Notes under the pieces: model-generated | Databases searched by the model: none | Seen by the model: only the letters and a program-made list of their open reading frames with translations | What the model was told of the DNA's origin: nothing | Made by a program: the position numbers and the translations under genes | Shown here: piece by piece, positions 57,441 through 64,000 of the stretch | Position numbering within the stretch: position 1 is the stretch's first letter | How the letters are laid out: the number at the start of each line of letters is the position of its first letter | Origin: Ciceribacter sp. L1K22 | GTDB taxonomy: Bacteria > Pseudomonadota > Alphaproteobacteria > Rhizobiales > Rhizobiaceae | NCBI RefSeq assembly: GCF_017599385.1 | Contig: NZ_JAGFPK010000001.1 | Span: 1,727,399-1,791,398 of the forward strand | Length of the DNA stretch: 64,000 nt | Direction: 5' to 3'

Positions 57441-58922
57441 ATGAGCGAACTCACCAGCCTGACCATTGCCGAAGCCCGCGCGAAACTCGCCGCGAAGGAT
57501 ATCAAGGCCGTCGAACTGACCGAGGCCTATATCCAGGCGATCGAGGCCGCCAATGACGTCATCAATGCCTATGTGACCGTGACCCCGGAGAAGGCGCGTG
57601 AGATGGCAAAAGCGTCCGACGAGCGCATCGCAGCCGGCAAGGCGGGCGCGCTGGAGGGCATTCCGCTCGGCATCAAGGACCTGTTCTCGACCTATGACGT
57701 CCATACCCAAGCGTGCTCGAACATCCTGAACCGTTTCAAGCCGAAATACGAATCGACCGTCACCCAGAACCTCTGGAACGACGGCGCCGTCATGCTGGGC
57801 AAGCTGAACATGGACGAGTTTGCGATGGGCTCCTCCAACGAAAGCAGCTACTACGGCCCGGTCATCAACCCGTGGAAGGCTGAGGGCTCGAACCAGCAAC
57901 TCGTTCCCGGTGGCTCCTCCGGTGGCTCGGCCGCTGCCGTTGCCGCCCATCTCTGCGCCGGCGCCACCGCGACCGATACCGGTGGCTCGATCCGCCAGCC
58001 CGCCGCCTTCACCGGCACCGTCGGCATCAAGCCGACTTATGGCCGCTGCTCGCGCTGGGGCATCGTCGCCTTCGCCTCGTCGCTCGACCAGGCTGGCCCC
58101 ATCGCCCGCGACGTGCGTGATGCCGCAATCCTGCTGCAGTCGATGGCAAGCGTCGACGCCAAGGACACGACGTCTGTCGATCTTCCTGTTCCGGACTATG
58201 CGGCGTCAGTAGGTCAGTCGGTCAAGGGACTGAAAATCGGGATTCCCAAGGAATACCGCGTCGACGGCATGCCGGAGGAGATCGAGAACCTCTGGCAGCA
58301 GGGCATCGCGTGGCTGAAGGATGCCGGCGCCGAGATCGTCGATATTACCCTGCCGCACACCAAGTATGCTCTGCCGGCATACTATATCGTCGCTCCGGCC
58401 GAAGCCTCGTCGAACCTCGCCCGCTATGACGGCGTCCGTTACGGCCTGCGCGTCGACGGCAAGGACATTGCCGACATGTACGAACAGACCCGCGCCGCTG
58501 GTTTCGGCAAGGAAGTGAAGCGCCGCATCATGATCGGCACCTACGTGCTTTCGGCCGGTTACTATGATGCCTATTACCTGCGCGCCCAGAAGGTCCGGAC
58601 GTTGATCAAGCGCGACTTCGAACTGGCCTTCGAAGCAGGTGTGGACGCGATCCTGACGCCGGCCACACCGTCATCCGCCTTCGCCATCGGTGACGAGGCG
58701 CTCGCCGCCGATCCTGTCGCCATGTACCTGAACGACATCTTCACCGTGACGGTCAACATGGCCGGACTTCCGGGCATCGCCGTTCCTGGCGGCGTCGACA
58801 AGAAGGGTCTTCCCCTCGGTCTCCAACTCATCGGCCGCCCCTTCGAGGAGGAAACCCTCTTCAAGACCGCCCACGTCATAGAACAGGCCGCCGGCAAGTT
58901 CACGCCGGCGAAGTGGTGGTGA
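57441..58922 (+). CDS. gatA: Aspartyl/glutamyl-tRNA amidotransferase subunit A
   Basis: Amidase subunit that frees ammonia from glutamine. The 493-residue amidase-signature protein has the catalytic Lys in IPLGIKDLF, the cis-Ser and nucleophile Ser in [14 protein letters not shown] and [11 protein letters not shown]. It is ended by a strong terminator, so gatB, 1.57 kb further on, is transcribed separately. Confidence 0.96.
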   Translation: MSELTSLTIAEARAKLAAKDIKAVELTEAYIQAIEAANDVINAYVTVTPEKAREMAKASDERIAAGKAGALEGIPLGIKDLFSTYDVHTQACSNILNRFKPKYESTVTQNLWNDGAVMLGKLNMDEFAMGSSNESSYYGPVINPWKAEGSNQQLVPGGSSGGSAAAVAAHLCAGATATDTGGSIRQPAAFTGTVGIKPTYGRCSRWGIVAFASSLDQAGPIARDVRDAAILLQSMASVDAKDTTSVDLPVPDYAASVGQSVKGLKIGIPKEYRVDGMPEEIENLWQQGIAWLKDAGAEIVDITLPHTKYALPAYYIVAPAEASSNLARYDGVRYGLRVDGKDIADMYEQTRAAGFGKEVKRRIMIGTYVLSAGYYDAYYLRAQKVRTLIKRDFELAFEAGVDAILTPATPSSAFAIGDEALAADPVAMYLNDIFTVTVNMAGLPGIAVPGGVDKKGLPLGLQLIGRPFEEETLFKTAHVIEQAAGKFTPAKWW

Positions 58923-58941
58923 GTTCGCTTGCTGACAATCA

Positions 58942-58970
58942 AAAAACGGCGCCCGTGAGGCGCCGTTTTT
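58942..58970. terminator. Bidirectional terminator after gatA
   Basis: Twelve-pair stem AAAAACGGCGCC/GGCGCCGTTTTT with 5-nt loop CGTGA. A T-tract is present on both strands, serving gatA and the convergent YjhX-family gene. Confidence 0.85.
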
Positions 58971-58977
58971 GTTTGTG

Positions 58978-59235
58978 TCATCTGTTGTCCAACTGCGATC
59001 TCACCAGAACCAGTCCTCGTTCGGTGATACGATAAGGCTTGCCGCCCTTAGACTTGATTGCCTTTTTCTGCTTCAGCTTGCGGAAGGTGATGAGGTCGAG
59101 ACCGCCGAAGACCCAGCCTTCTCTCGTGAAAAGTCGGATGGTTTCGATCTTGCGGTTGTCGTCGCGGGTCAGTTCGATGCGCCCGCCCTGGGCGAGCAGG
59201 TGGAGAATGCGCTGTTCGGCGCGGGAGATGTCCAT
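58978..59235 (-). CDS. YjhX family protein (UPF0386)
   Basis: An 85-residue winged-helix-like protein beginning MDISRAEQRILHLLAQGGRI with FTREGWVFGGLDLITFRKLK and the end PYRITERGLVLVRSQLDNR. E. coli YjhX (TopAI) is a toxin that blocks topoisomerase I, paired with the GNAT protein YjhQ; rhizobial members are mostly untested. ATG 59235 is chosen over an upstream start by family length. It is divergent from a GNAT gene. Confidence 0.88.
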   Translation of the reverse strand: MDISRAEQRILHLLAQGGRIELTRDDNRKIETIRLFTREGWVFGGLDLITFRKLKQKKAIKSKGGKPYRITERGLVLVRSQLDNR

Positions 59236-59521
59236 GGTGGAATGTCCGGAATGGCGTCGTGAAGACGCGTGAAAACGGTGCCGCCGCCGCAAGGCGTCGG
59301 GGTTTCGTTTTCTGGCCCGAGCGCGCGAACAGGGTGATCGCGGGCAGGGGCCTTTACCGGGACTCGGACGAACCGAACATCAACACTCCATAGATGACGA
59401 CAGCTTTTTCGCGTTTCGGTCGCGAAAGGTCAAGCCGTGGCTTGCGAATCGATGACGCCTGCCTCTCCTCTGGCGGGACGGAACACCATGTGTTTTATTG
59501 CCGCCGAACCTTGGAGGCCTC

Positions 59522-60031
59522 ATGGCAAGCATTCGCACGGCGCGGGAAGACGAAGCTGATGTGCTGGCGGAAATCGGCCTCCGCGCCTGGGAAATGGCAA
59601 TGCTGTCCGTCGGCGAAACGCGCCCGATGCTGGAGAATGCCAGTCGTGCCTTCCTGAATTTCACCCATAGCCGCTGGATCACCATATCCGTGGTCGAAAT
59701 GGGCGGCGTGCCCGCCGGCTGGGCAGCGCGGGAGCGGCTGGACGAAAACATCACCGATTTCTGGATCGATCCGCAATATCAGCGGCGAGGCCTGGGCTCC
59801 GCCCTGCTGATCGAAGTCGAGGAGGAGTTGCGAAGCCACGGCTTCGAAAAGGTCGCGTTGGAAACGCATGCCCGTAATCGTGCAGCTGTCGATTTCTTTG
59901 AGAAGCACGGCTACGGCGTCAATTGGCTGACGGTATCCTACAATCCCAAGCTCGATCGCGACATCCAGACGATCGGGCTATCAAAGCAACTCGTCGAGCC
60001 GGCCGGCACGGGATACGGACAGGAGTTCTAG
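59522..60031 (+). CDS. GNAT N-acetyltransferase
   Basis: A 169-residue acetyltransferase with the acetyl-CoA loop QYQRRGLGSALLIEVEEELR (about 92-111), the DFWIDPQYQ strand and the late NRAAVDFFEKHGY signature. The substrate is unknown. GGAGG precedes ATG 59522. It lies 286 bp from a divergent YjhX-family gene, which in E. coli is paired with a GNAT protein; that could be coincidence. The end overlaps the DUF1294 gene by 4 bp. Confidence 0.9.
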   Translation: MASIRTAREDEADVLAEIGLRAWEMAMLSVGETRPMLENASRAFLNFTHSRWITISVVEMGGVPAGWAARERLDENITDFWIDPQYQRRGLGSALLIEVEEELRSHGFEKVALETHARNRAAVDFFEKHGYGVNWLTVSYNPKLDRDIQTIGLSKQLVEPAGTGYGQEF

Positions 60032-60360
60032 ACGAGCGAGGAGAGGGCAACCGCCAGCAGCCTCGCGGCGTCAGGACAAATAAGCAGCAGGAGAGCCACC
60101 ACCAGGCACACGCCGTGCGTGATGCAGATGGCGCGCAGAATGGAGCGGAAGGGCTCCTTTCGCGTCTTATGCCGAAGCACCCGCTGCCCGATAACTGCGC
60201 CCGGAGTGCCGCCCAAAAAGGCGAGCCCCAGCAGTGTGCTTTCGCTGATGCGCCATTCTCCATTTCTGGCGGCGTCCTTGTCCCACCAGAAGGTGCAGAA
60301 GACGATGACGTTGTAGAGCGCGAAGATCAGTATCGCGATGGCGAAATCCGTCGGGGTCAT
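60028..60360 (-). CDS. DUF1294 family membrane protein
   Basis: A 110-residue protein with three helices and the family sequence VFCTFWWDKDAARNGEWRIS, LLGLAFLGGTPGAVIGQRVL and HKTRKEPFR. Function unknown. ATG 60360 (MTPTDFAIAIL) is chosen over a longer frame; hydrophobicity begins there. It is convergent with the GNAT gene. Confidence 0.88.
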   Translation of the reverse strand: MTPTDFAIAILIFALYNVIVFCTFWWDKDAARNGEWRISESTLLGLAFLGGTPGAVIGQRVLRHKTRKEPFRSILRAICITHGVCLVVALLLLICPDAARLLAVALSSLV

Positions 60361-60495
60361 TTCAGAAATCTGCCGCAAACTTGTTAAAGTCGCCTTGCTG
60401 CGGAAGCCCTGCCTTGAACCCATTGCAAGCCTTGCGTCCGGCGGCCATTTGCTCTACCTCAGCCCTTGAAAACAGAAGCATCAGACGAGCATCCG

Positions 60496-61998
60496 ATGAC
60501 CATTGTCGATACCCGCACGCCCGATCCGAAACGTTTCATTCCAGGCGCCACCGGCGACTGGGAAGTGATCATCGGCATGGAGGTCCACGCCCAGGTGACG
60601 AGCAATTCCAAGCTCTTCTCGGGCGCCTCGACGACGTTCGGCAATGCGCCCAACTCCAACGTTTCGCTCGTCGACGCGGCCATGCCCGGCATGCTGCCCG
60701 TCATCAACGAGGAATGCGTCAAGCAGGCCGTGCGGACTGGTCTCGGCCTGAAGGCTGAGATCAACAAGCGCTCGATCTTCGACCGCAAGAACTACTTCTA
60801 TCCGGACCTGCCGCAGGGCTATCAGATCTCGCAGTTCAAGGATCCGATCGTCGGGGAGGGCAAGATCATCATCTCGCTCGGCCCCGACCGTCAGGGCAAT
60901 TTCGAGGATATCGAGATCGGCATTGAGCGCCTGCACCTGGAACAGGATGCCGGCAAGTCGATGCACGACCAGCATCCGACCATGTCCTATGTCGACCTGA
61001 ACCGTTCGGGCGTGGCGCTGATGGAAATCGTCTCGAAGCCCGACATGCGCTCCTCCGACGAAGCCAAGGCCTATATGACCAAGCTGCGCTCGATCGTGCG
61101 CTATCTCGGCACCTGCGACGGCAACATGGACGAAGGCTCGATGCGCGCCGACGTCAACGTCTCCGTACGCAAGCCGGGTGGCGAGTTCGGCACGCGCTGT
61201 GAAATCAAGAACGTCAACTCCATCCGCTTTATCGGCCAGGCCATCGAATACGAAGCCCGCCGCCAGATCGCCATCCTTGAGGATGGCGGCTCGATCGACC
61301 AGGAAACACGCCTCTTCGATCCGAGCAAGGGCGAGACCCGTTCGATGCGCTCCAAGGAAGACGCGCATGACTACCGCTACTTCCCGGATCCGGACCTGCT
61401 GCCGCTCGAATTCGACGACGCCTTTGTCGAGGCGCTGAAGAAGGACCTGCCGGAGTTGCCCGACGACAAGAAGGCGCGCTTCGTCGCCGAACTCGGCCTC
61501 TCTGTCTACGACGCCTCTGTTCTCGTTTCGGAAAAGGCGATCGCCGACTATTTCGAGGCCGTGGCCGAGGGTCGCGACGGCAAGACAGCCGCCAACTGGG
61601 TCATCAACGACTTGCTGGGCGCCTTGAACAAAGCCGGCAAAGGCATTGAAGAGACTCCGGTTTCTCCTGCTCAGCTCGGCGGCATCATCGACCTCATCAA
61701 GGCCGAAACAATCTCCGGCAAGATCGCCAAGGACCTCTTCGAGATCGTCTGGAACGAGGGCGGCGACCCGGCCGAGATCGTCGAGAGCCGCGGCATGAAG
61801 CAGGTGACCGACACCGGCGCTATCGAGAAGGCAGTGGACGAGATCATCGCCGCAAACCCGGATCAGGTCGAAAAGGTGAAGGCGAAGCCCACGCTTGCCG
61901 GCTGGTTCGTCGGTCAGGTGATGAAGGCGACCGGCGGAAAGGCCAATCCTCAGGCCGTCCAGGCGCTCGTCAAGGCCAAGCTCGGCATCGAGGAATAA
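60496..61998 (+). CDS. gatB: Aspartyl/glutamyl-tRNA amidotransferase subunit B
   Basis: Kinase-like and tRNA-binding subunit of GatCAB. The 500-residue protein starts [14 protein letters not shown], with [24 protein letters not shown] (active-site region), [15 protein letters not shown] and a C-terminal YqeY-like tail (about 400-500). ATG 60496 gives the family length; an upstream ATG would add ten residues. Separated from gatCA by three genes. Confidence 0.96.
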   Translation: MTIVDTRTPDPKRFIPGATGDWEVIIGMEVHAQVTSNSKLFSGASTTFGNAPNSNVSLVDAAMPGMLPVINEECVKQAVRTGLGLKAEINKRSIFDRKNYFYPDLPQGYQISQFKDPIVGEGKIIISLGPDRQGNFEDIEIGIERLHLEQDAGKSMHDQHPTMSYVDLNRSGVALMEIVSKPDMRSSDEAKAYMTKLRSIVRYLGTCDGNMDEGSMRADVNVSVRKPGGEFGTRCEIKNVNSIRFIGQAIEYEARRQIAILEDGGSIDQETRLFDPSKGETRSMRSKEDAHDYRYFPDPDLLPLEFDDAFVEALKKDLPELPDDKKARFVAELGLSVYDASVLVSEKAIADYFEAVAEGRDGKTAANWVINDLLGALNKAGKGIEETPVSPAQLGGIIDLIKAETISGKIAKDLFEIVWNEGGDPAEIVESRGMKQVTDTGAIEKAVDEIIAANPDQVEKVKAKPTLAGWFVGQVMKATGGKANPQAVQALVKAKLGIEE

Positions 61999-62002
61999 CG
62001 CC

Positions 62003-62500
62003 GTGTTCTTCGTCCGGACCGCAAGTCAACAGGATGTGGAGGCTCTCCGCACCCTCTTGTCCGAGACGTTTCATGCGACCTACGACGGCTTCTACGGCCT
62101 CCTCAAGGTGCAGCAGCTGATCGACTCCTGGCATTCCGTTGCCGCGCTGAAGGCGCGTGTCGACAAGCGGGACGCGGAGTTTCTCGTTGCCGACGATGGC
62201 AAGCGGTTGGGCGGTATGGCTTATGCGGCGATGTCTCCGAAGCTCACCAAGACCGCGGTTCTTCACCAGCTCTACATCCATCCGGAGTGCCAGCGTCAGG
62301 GCATCGGGCGCGATCTCTTCGCGGAAATCGAGAGCTGCTTCCCCGATGCTGAAATCATGCGGCTTGAGGTCGAGCCCCGGAATGCCGGGGCCATCGCCTT
62401 CTATCAGGCGCACGGCTTCATCGAGGTCGACCGAATCGACAGCTGCGGCAGTCCCGACAGCGGTTTGCCCGCTATCGTGATGGAAAAGCCGTTGGGCTGA
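62003..62500 (+). CDS. GNAT N-acetyltransferase
   Basis: A 165-residue GNAT protein with strand LYIHPECQRQGIGRDLFAEI (acetyl-CoA loop QRQGIG) and the late sequence NAGAIAFYQAHGF. The start is GTG 62003, only 4 bp after gatB, so it is cotranscribed. It resembles small-molecule or N-terminal acetyltransferases; substrate unknown. Confidence 0.88.
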   Translation: MFFVRTASQQDVEALRTLLSETFHATYDGFYGLLKVQQLIDSWHSVAALKARVDKRDAEFLVADDGKRLGGMAYAAMSPKLTKTAVLHQLYIHPECQRQGIGRDLFAEIESCFPDAEIMRLEVEPRNAGAIAFYQAHGFIEVDRIDSCGSPDSGLPAIVMEKPLG

Positions 62501-62504
62501 CTGC

Positions 62505-62933
62505 CTACTGGTTGATCAGGTCTTTCATGTTGCCCTCCTCGTCGTAGATCGCGGCCGCCGAGCAATCAGCGATAAAGGGTCGCTTTTCGGTGTCGCAGGC
62601 GACCTTGGCCGCATCTAACGCAGCTTCCTTGCTGTCCCAGCCGCAGAAGAACTCCTGCCAGTGGATGCCTTCGGTGTGGAGGATCGACACTTGAACGCTG
62701 TAGAGCGCAGGAAAGCAGTAGGCCATTTCCACGCAATCCTCGTCGGTGCCGCCGCCGTCGATGCATTGCTGCTTGGCGCAGGCAAACGCGGACTGAGCAT
62801 CCTTGCCGGTGCATACGCCGCTCGACATCTCCGGCGCTTGCACGAAGGCTATGCCTGAGCGACCGCTTTCCTGTGCAGCCGAAGCACTGGCGAAAAGCAT
62901 CGCGAGCAAAGTGAAAAACGCTGCCTTTGTCAT
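62505..62933 (-). CDS. Exported Cys-rich protein, DUF4189-like
   Basis: A 142-residue protein with a signal peptide (MTKAAFFTLLAMLFASASAA) and six or more cysteines in the mature part (CTGKDAQSAFACAKQQC, DEDCVEMAYC, FFCGWDSKEAALDAAKVAC, FIADC). The repeated pattern of A-x-x-A and Cys resembles DUF4189 proteins, likely a disulfide-stabilised periplasmic domain. ATG 62933 follows a GGGAGACAGG. Unknown function. Confidence 0.78.
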   Translation of the reverse strand: MTKAAFFTLLAMLFASASAAQESGRSGIAFVQAPEMSSGVCTGKDAQSAFACAKQQCIDGGGTDEDCVEMAYCFPALYSVQVSILHTEGIHWQEFFCGWDSKEAALDAAKVACDTEKRPFIADCSAAAIYDEEGNMKDLINQ

Positions 62934-62989
62934 AAACCTGTCTCCCAATCCCTTTAGCTGGGCGGCAATCTCTCAGGTCGGATCGAAGC

Positions 62990-63457
62990 ATGCAAGCGTC
63001 ACCGGTGATAATCAGGGAAGCGGTGGAAACCGATGTTCCGGCGATCGTGGCGCTGTTCGCCGACGATCCGCTCGGCGGCCATGGGGACACGGTCGATCCG
63101 GCCGCCTTGCCGGGCTACCTGGCTGCCTTCCGCCGCATTTCCGCCTCGGCAAACGAAACGCTCTACGTCGCCGAAAGGGAGGCGTCGATCGTCGGGACAT
63201 TCCAGACCATGGTTACAACGACCATGACCGCGAGGGGCTCGTCCTCGATGATCATTGAGGCCGTCCAGACCCGCGCCGATTGCCGCGGTCAGGGGATCGG
63301 AGCGGCGATGATCGGCTTCTGCATCGAGAAGGCCCGGGCCGATGACATGCGCCTTGTTCAGCTGACCTCCAACGCTGTTCGCAAGGACGCCCATCGCTTC
63401 TATGAGCGTCTCGGCTTCAGCCCCAGTCATATCGGCTTCAAACTGAAGCTCAAATGA
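62990..63457 (+). CDS. GNAT N-acetyltransferase
   Basis: A 155-residue GNAT protein with VQTRADCRGQGIGAAMIGFC (loop CRGQGIG) and KDAHRFYERLGF. It is divergent from the exported protein gene, with 56 bp between starts. Third GNAT gene within 4 kb; the three are only distantly alike by eye, so not a recent duplication. Substrate unknown. Confidence 0.88.
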   Translation: MQASPVIIREAVETDVPAIVALFADDPLGGHGDTVDPAALPGYLAAFRRISASANETLYVAEREASIVGTFQTMVTTTMTARGSSSMIIEAVQTRADCRGQGIGAAMIGFCIEKARADDMRLVQLTSNAVRKDAHRFYERLGFSPSHIGFKLKLK

Positions 63458-63563
63458 CCGGGACGACGTGCGAATCACTGGACATCGAAGCCGCGAGGCG
63501 GCATAAGCGGTTGACCTCATGTGACAGCGCCACGCCCTTTTTTGGCGGGCCGAAGGATACGAG

Positions 63564-63962
63564 ATGAAGCAGTTTCTGTTGGAGCTTTTCACTTGGTGGA
63601 ACGGGCAGACCATGGGTACCCGCTTCTTCACCTGGCGCAAGGGCACGCGCGTCGGCGAGGATGAAGCCGGAAACGTCTATTACGAAGGTCCTATGACCAC
63701 CTGGGGCAAGCCCAAGCGCTGGGTCATCTACAAGGGCTATGCCGACGCGTCGGCGATTTCGCCCGGCTGGCACGGCTGGATGCATTACCGGACCGACGTT
63801 CCGCCGAGCAAGGAAGACTATAAGGCGCGGGAATGGCAAAAGCCCCATCGTGCCAATCCGACCGGTACACCGGCTGCGTACCGCCCGCAGGGGTCGATAG
63901 CCGTCACCGGCGAGCGCCCTCGCGTAACCGGCGACTACGACGCCTGGACGCCGGGCAACTGA
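63564..63962 (+). CDS. NDUFA12 family complex I accessory subunit
   Basis: A 132-residue homologue of the mitochondrial complex I subunit NDUFA12 (17.2 kDa). The sequences VGEDEAGNVYYEG, RWVIYKGYADASAISPGWHGWMHY-type core (read as two adjacent segments) and the Pro/Arg-rich end are diagnostic of this accessory subunit, which alphaproteobacteria share with mitochondria. It lies about 47 kb from the nuo operon, so it is separately transcribed. The rest of the window after it has no feature I can support. Confidence 0.92.
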   Translation: MKQFLLELFTWWNGQTMGTRFFTWRKGTRVGEDEAGNVYYEGPMTTWGKPKRWVIYKGYADASAISPGWHGWMHYRTDVPPSKEDYKAREWQKPHRANPTGTPAAYRPQGSIAVTGERPRVTGDYDAWTPGN

Positions 63963-64000
63963 AACCCCTTTTGGCCATATTTGGCGGCTAGGCGCTTGAG

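Overview
The window is a GC-rich chromosomal segment of an alphaproteobacterium. It most resembles the Rhizobiaceae (Rhizobium, Agrobacterium or Sinorhizobium type). The case rests on the 14-subunit nuo operon with two extra rhizobial-type genes, divK-pleD, a lolC/lolD pair beside proS, a short 440-residue prolyl-tRNA synthetase, gatCAB amidotransferase genes, an NDUFA12 homologue, DUF6105 and DUF1467 genes, and an alphaproteobacterial SOS box at dinB. Species cannot be fixed from the sequence alone. I see no insertion sequence, phage, CRISPR array, rRNA or tRNA.

Layout. 93-16197: complete respiratory complex I operon in the order nuoABCD-(periplasmic orf)-EF-(helix-hairpin-helix orf)-GHIJKLMN. 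It continues by overlap into birA and rnj, then mce and a DUF1467 gene. 19938-27233: proS, the lipoprotein-release ABC transporter genes lolC and lolD, a structured intergenic region with a 28-codon membrane peptide gene, and the replicative polymerase dnaE. 27249-30908 (minus): L,D-transpeptidase, SOS-type dinB, a HAD phosphatase and a DUF3572 gene. 31047-32813: cell-cycle regulators divK and pleD, followed by 766 bp without a protein gene that holds CtrA-like motifs and a strong candidate small RNA. 33580-45643 (minus apart from one small gene): rpmG, MFS transporter, NUDIX hydrolase, DUF983, rnr, topA, dprA, plsY, a catalytically degenerate dihydroorotase, and pyrB. 45787-53148: aidB-like gene and a more variable, accessory-looking block (AEC permease, NmrA-like oxidoreductase, VOC-YCII fusion, lipoprotein, membrane-anchored AraC regulator, membrane metallopeptidase). 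53889-63962: a CtrA-box-preceded pair of small membrane protein genes, then ruvX, phnA-like, UPF0173 hydrolase, arylamine N-acetyltransferase, gatC, gatA, a YjhX-family gene, three GNAT genes, DUF1294, gatB and the complex I accessory subunit NDUFA12.

How the genes fit together. Most of the window is core metabolism and information processing: respiration, translation and amidated tRNA synthesis, replication, RNA decay, topology, envelope lipoprotein and phospholipid synthesis, and pyrimidine synthesis. The most unusual points are the paralogous helix-hairpin-helix domain shared by NuoE and its neighbour, the putative small RNA after pleD, the two-state hairpin before the small peptide and dnaE, the perfect CtrA box before the DUF6105 pair, and the active-site-less PyrC. 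None amounts to a clearly new multi-gene system. The strongest new leads are the small RNA and the small membrane peptides.
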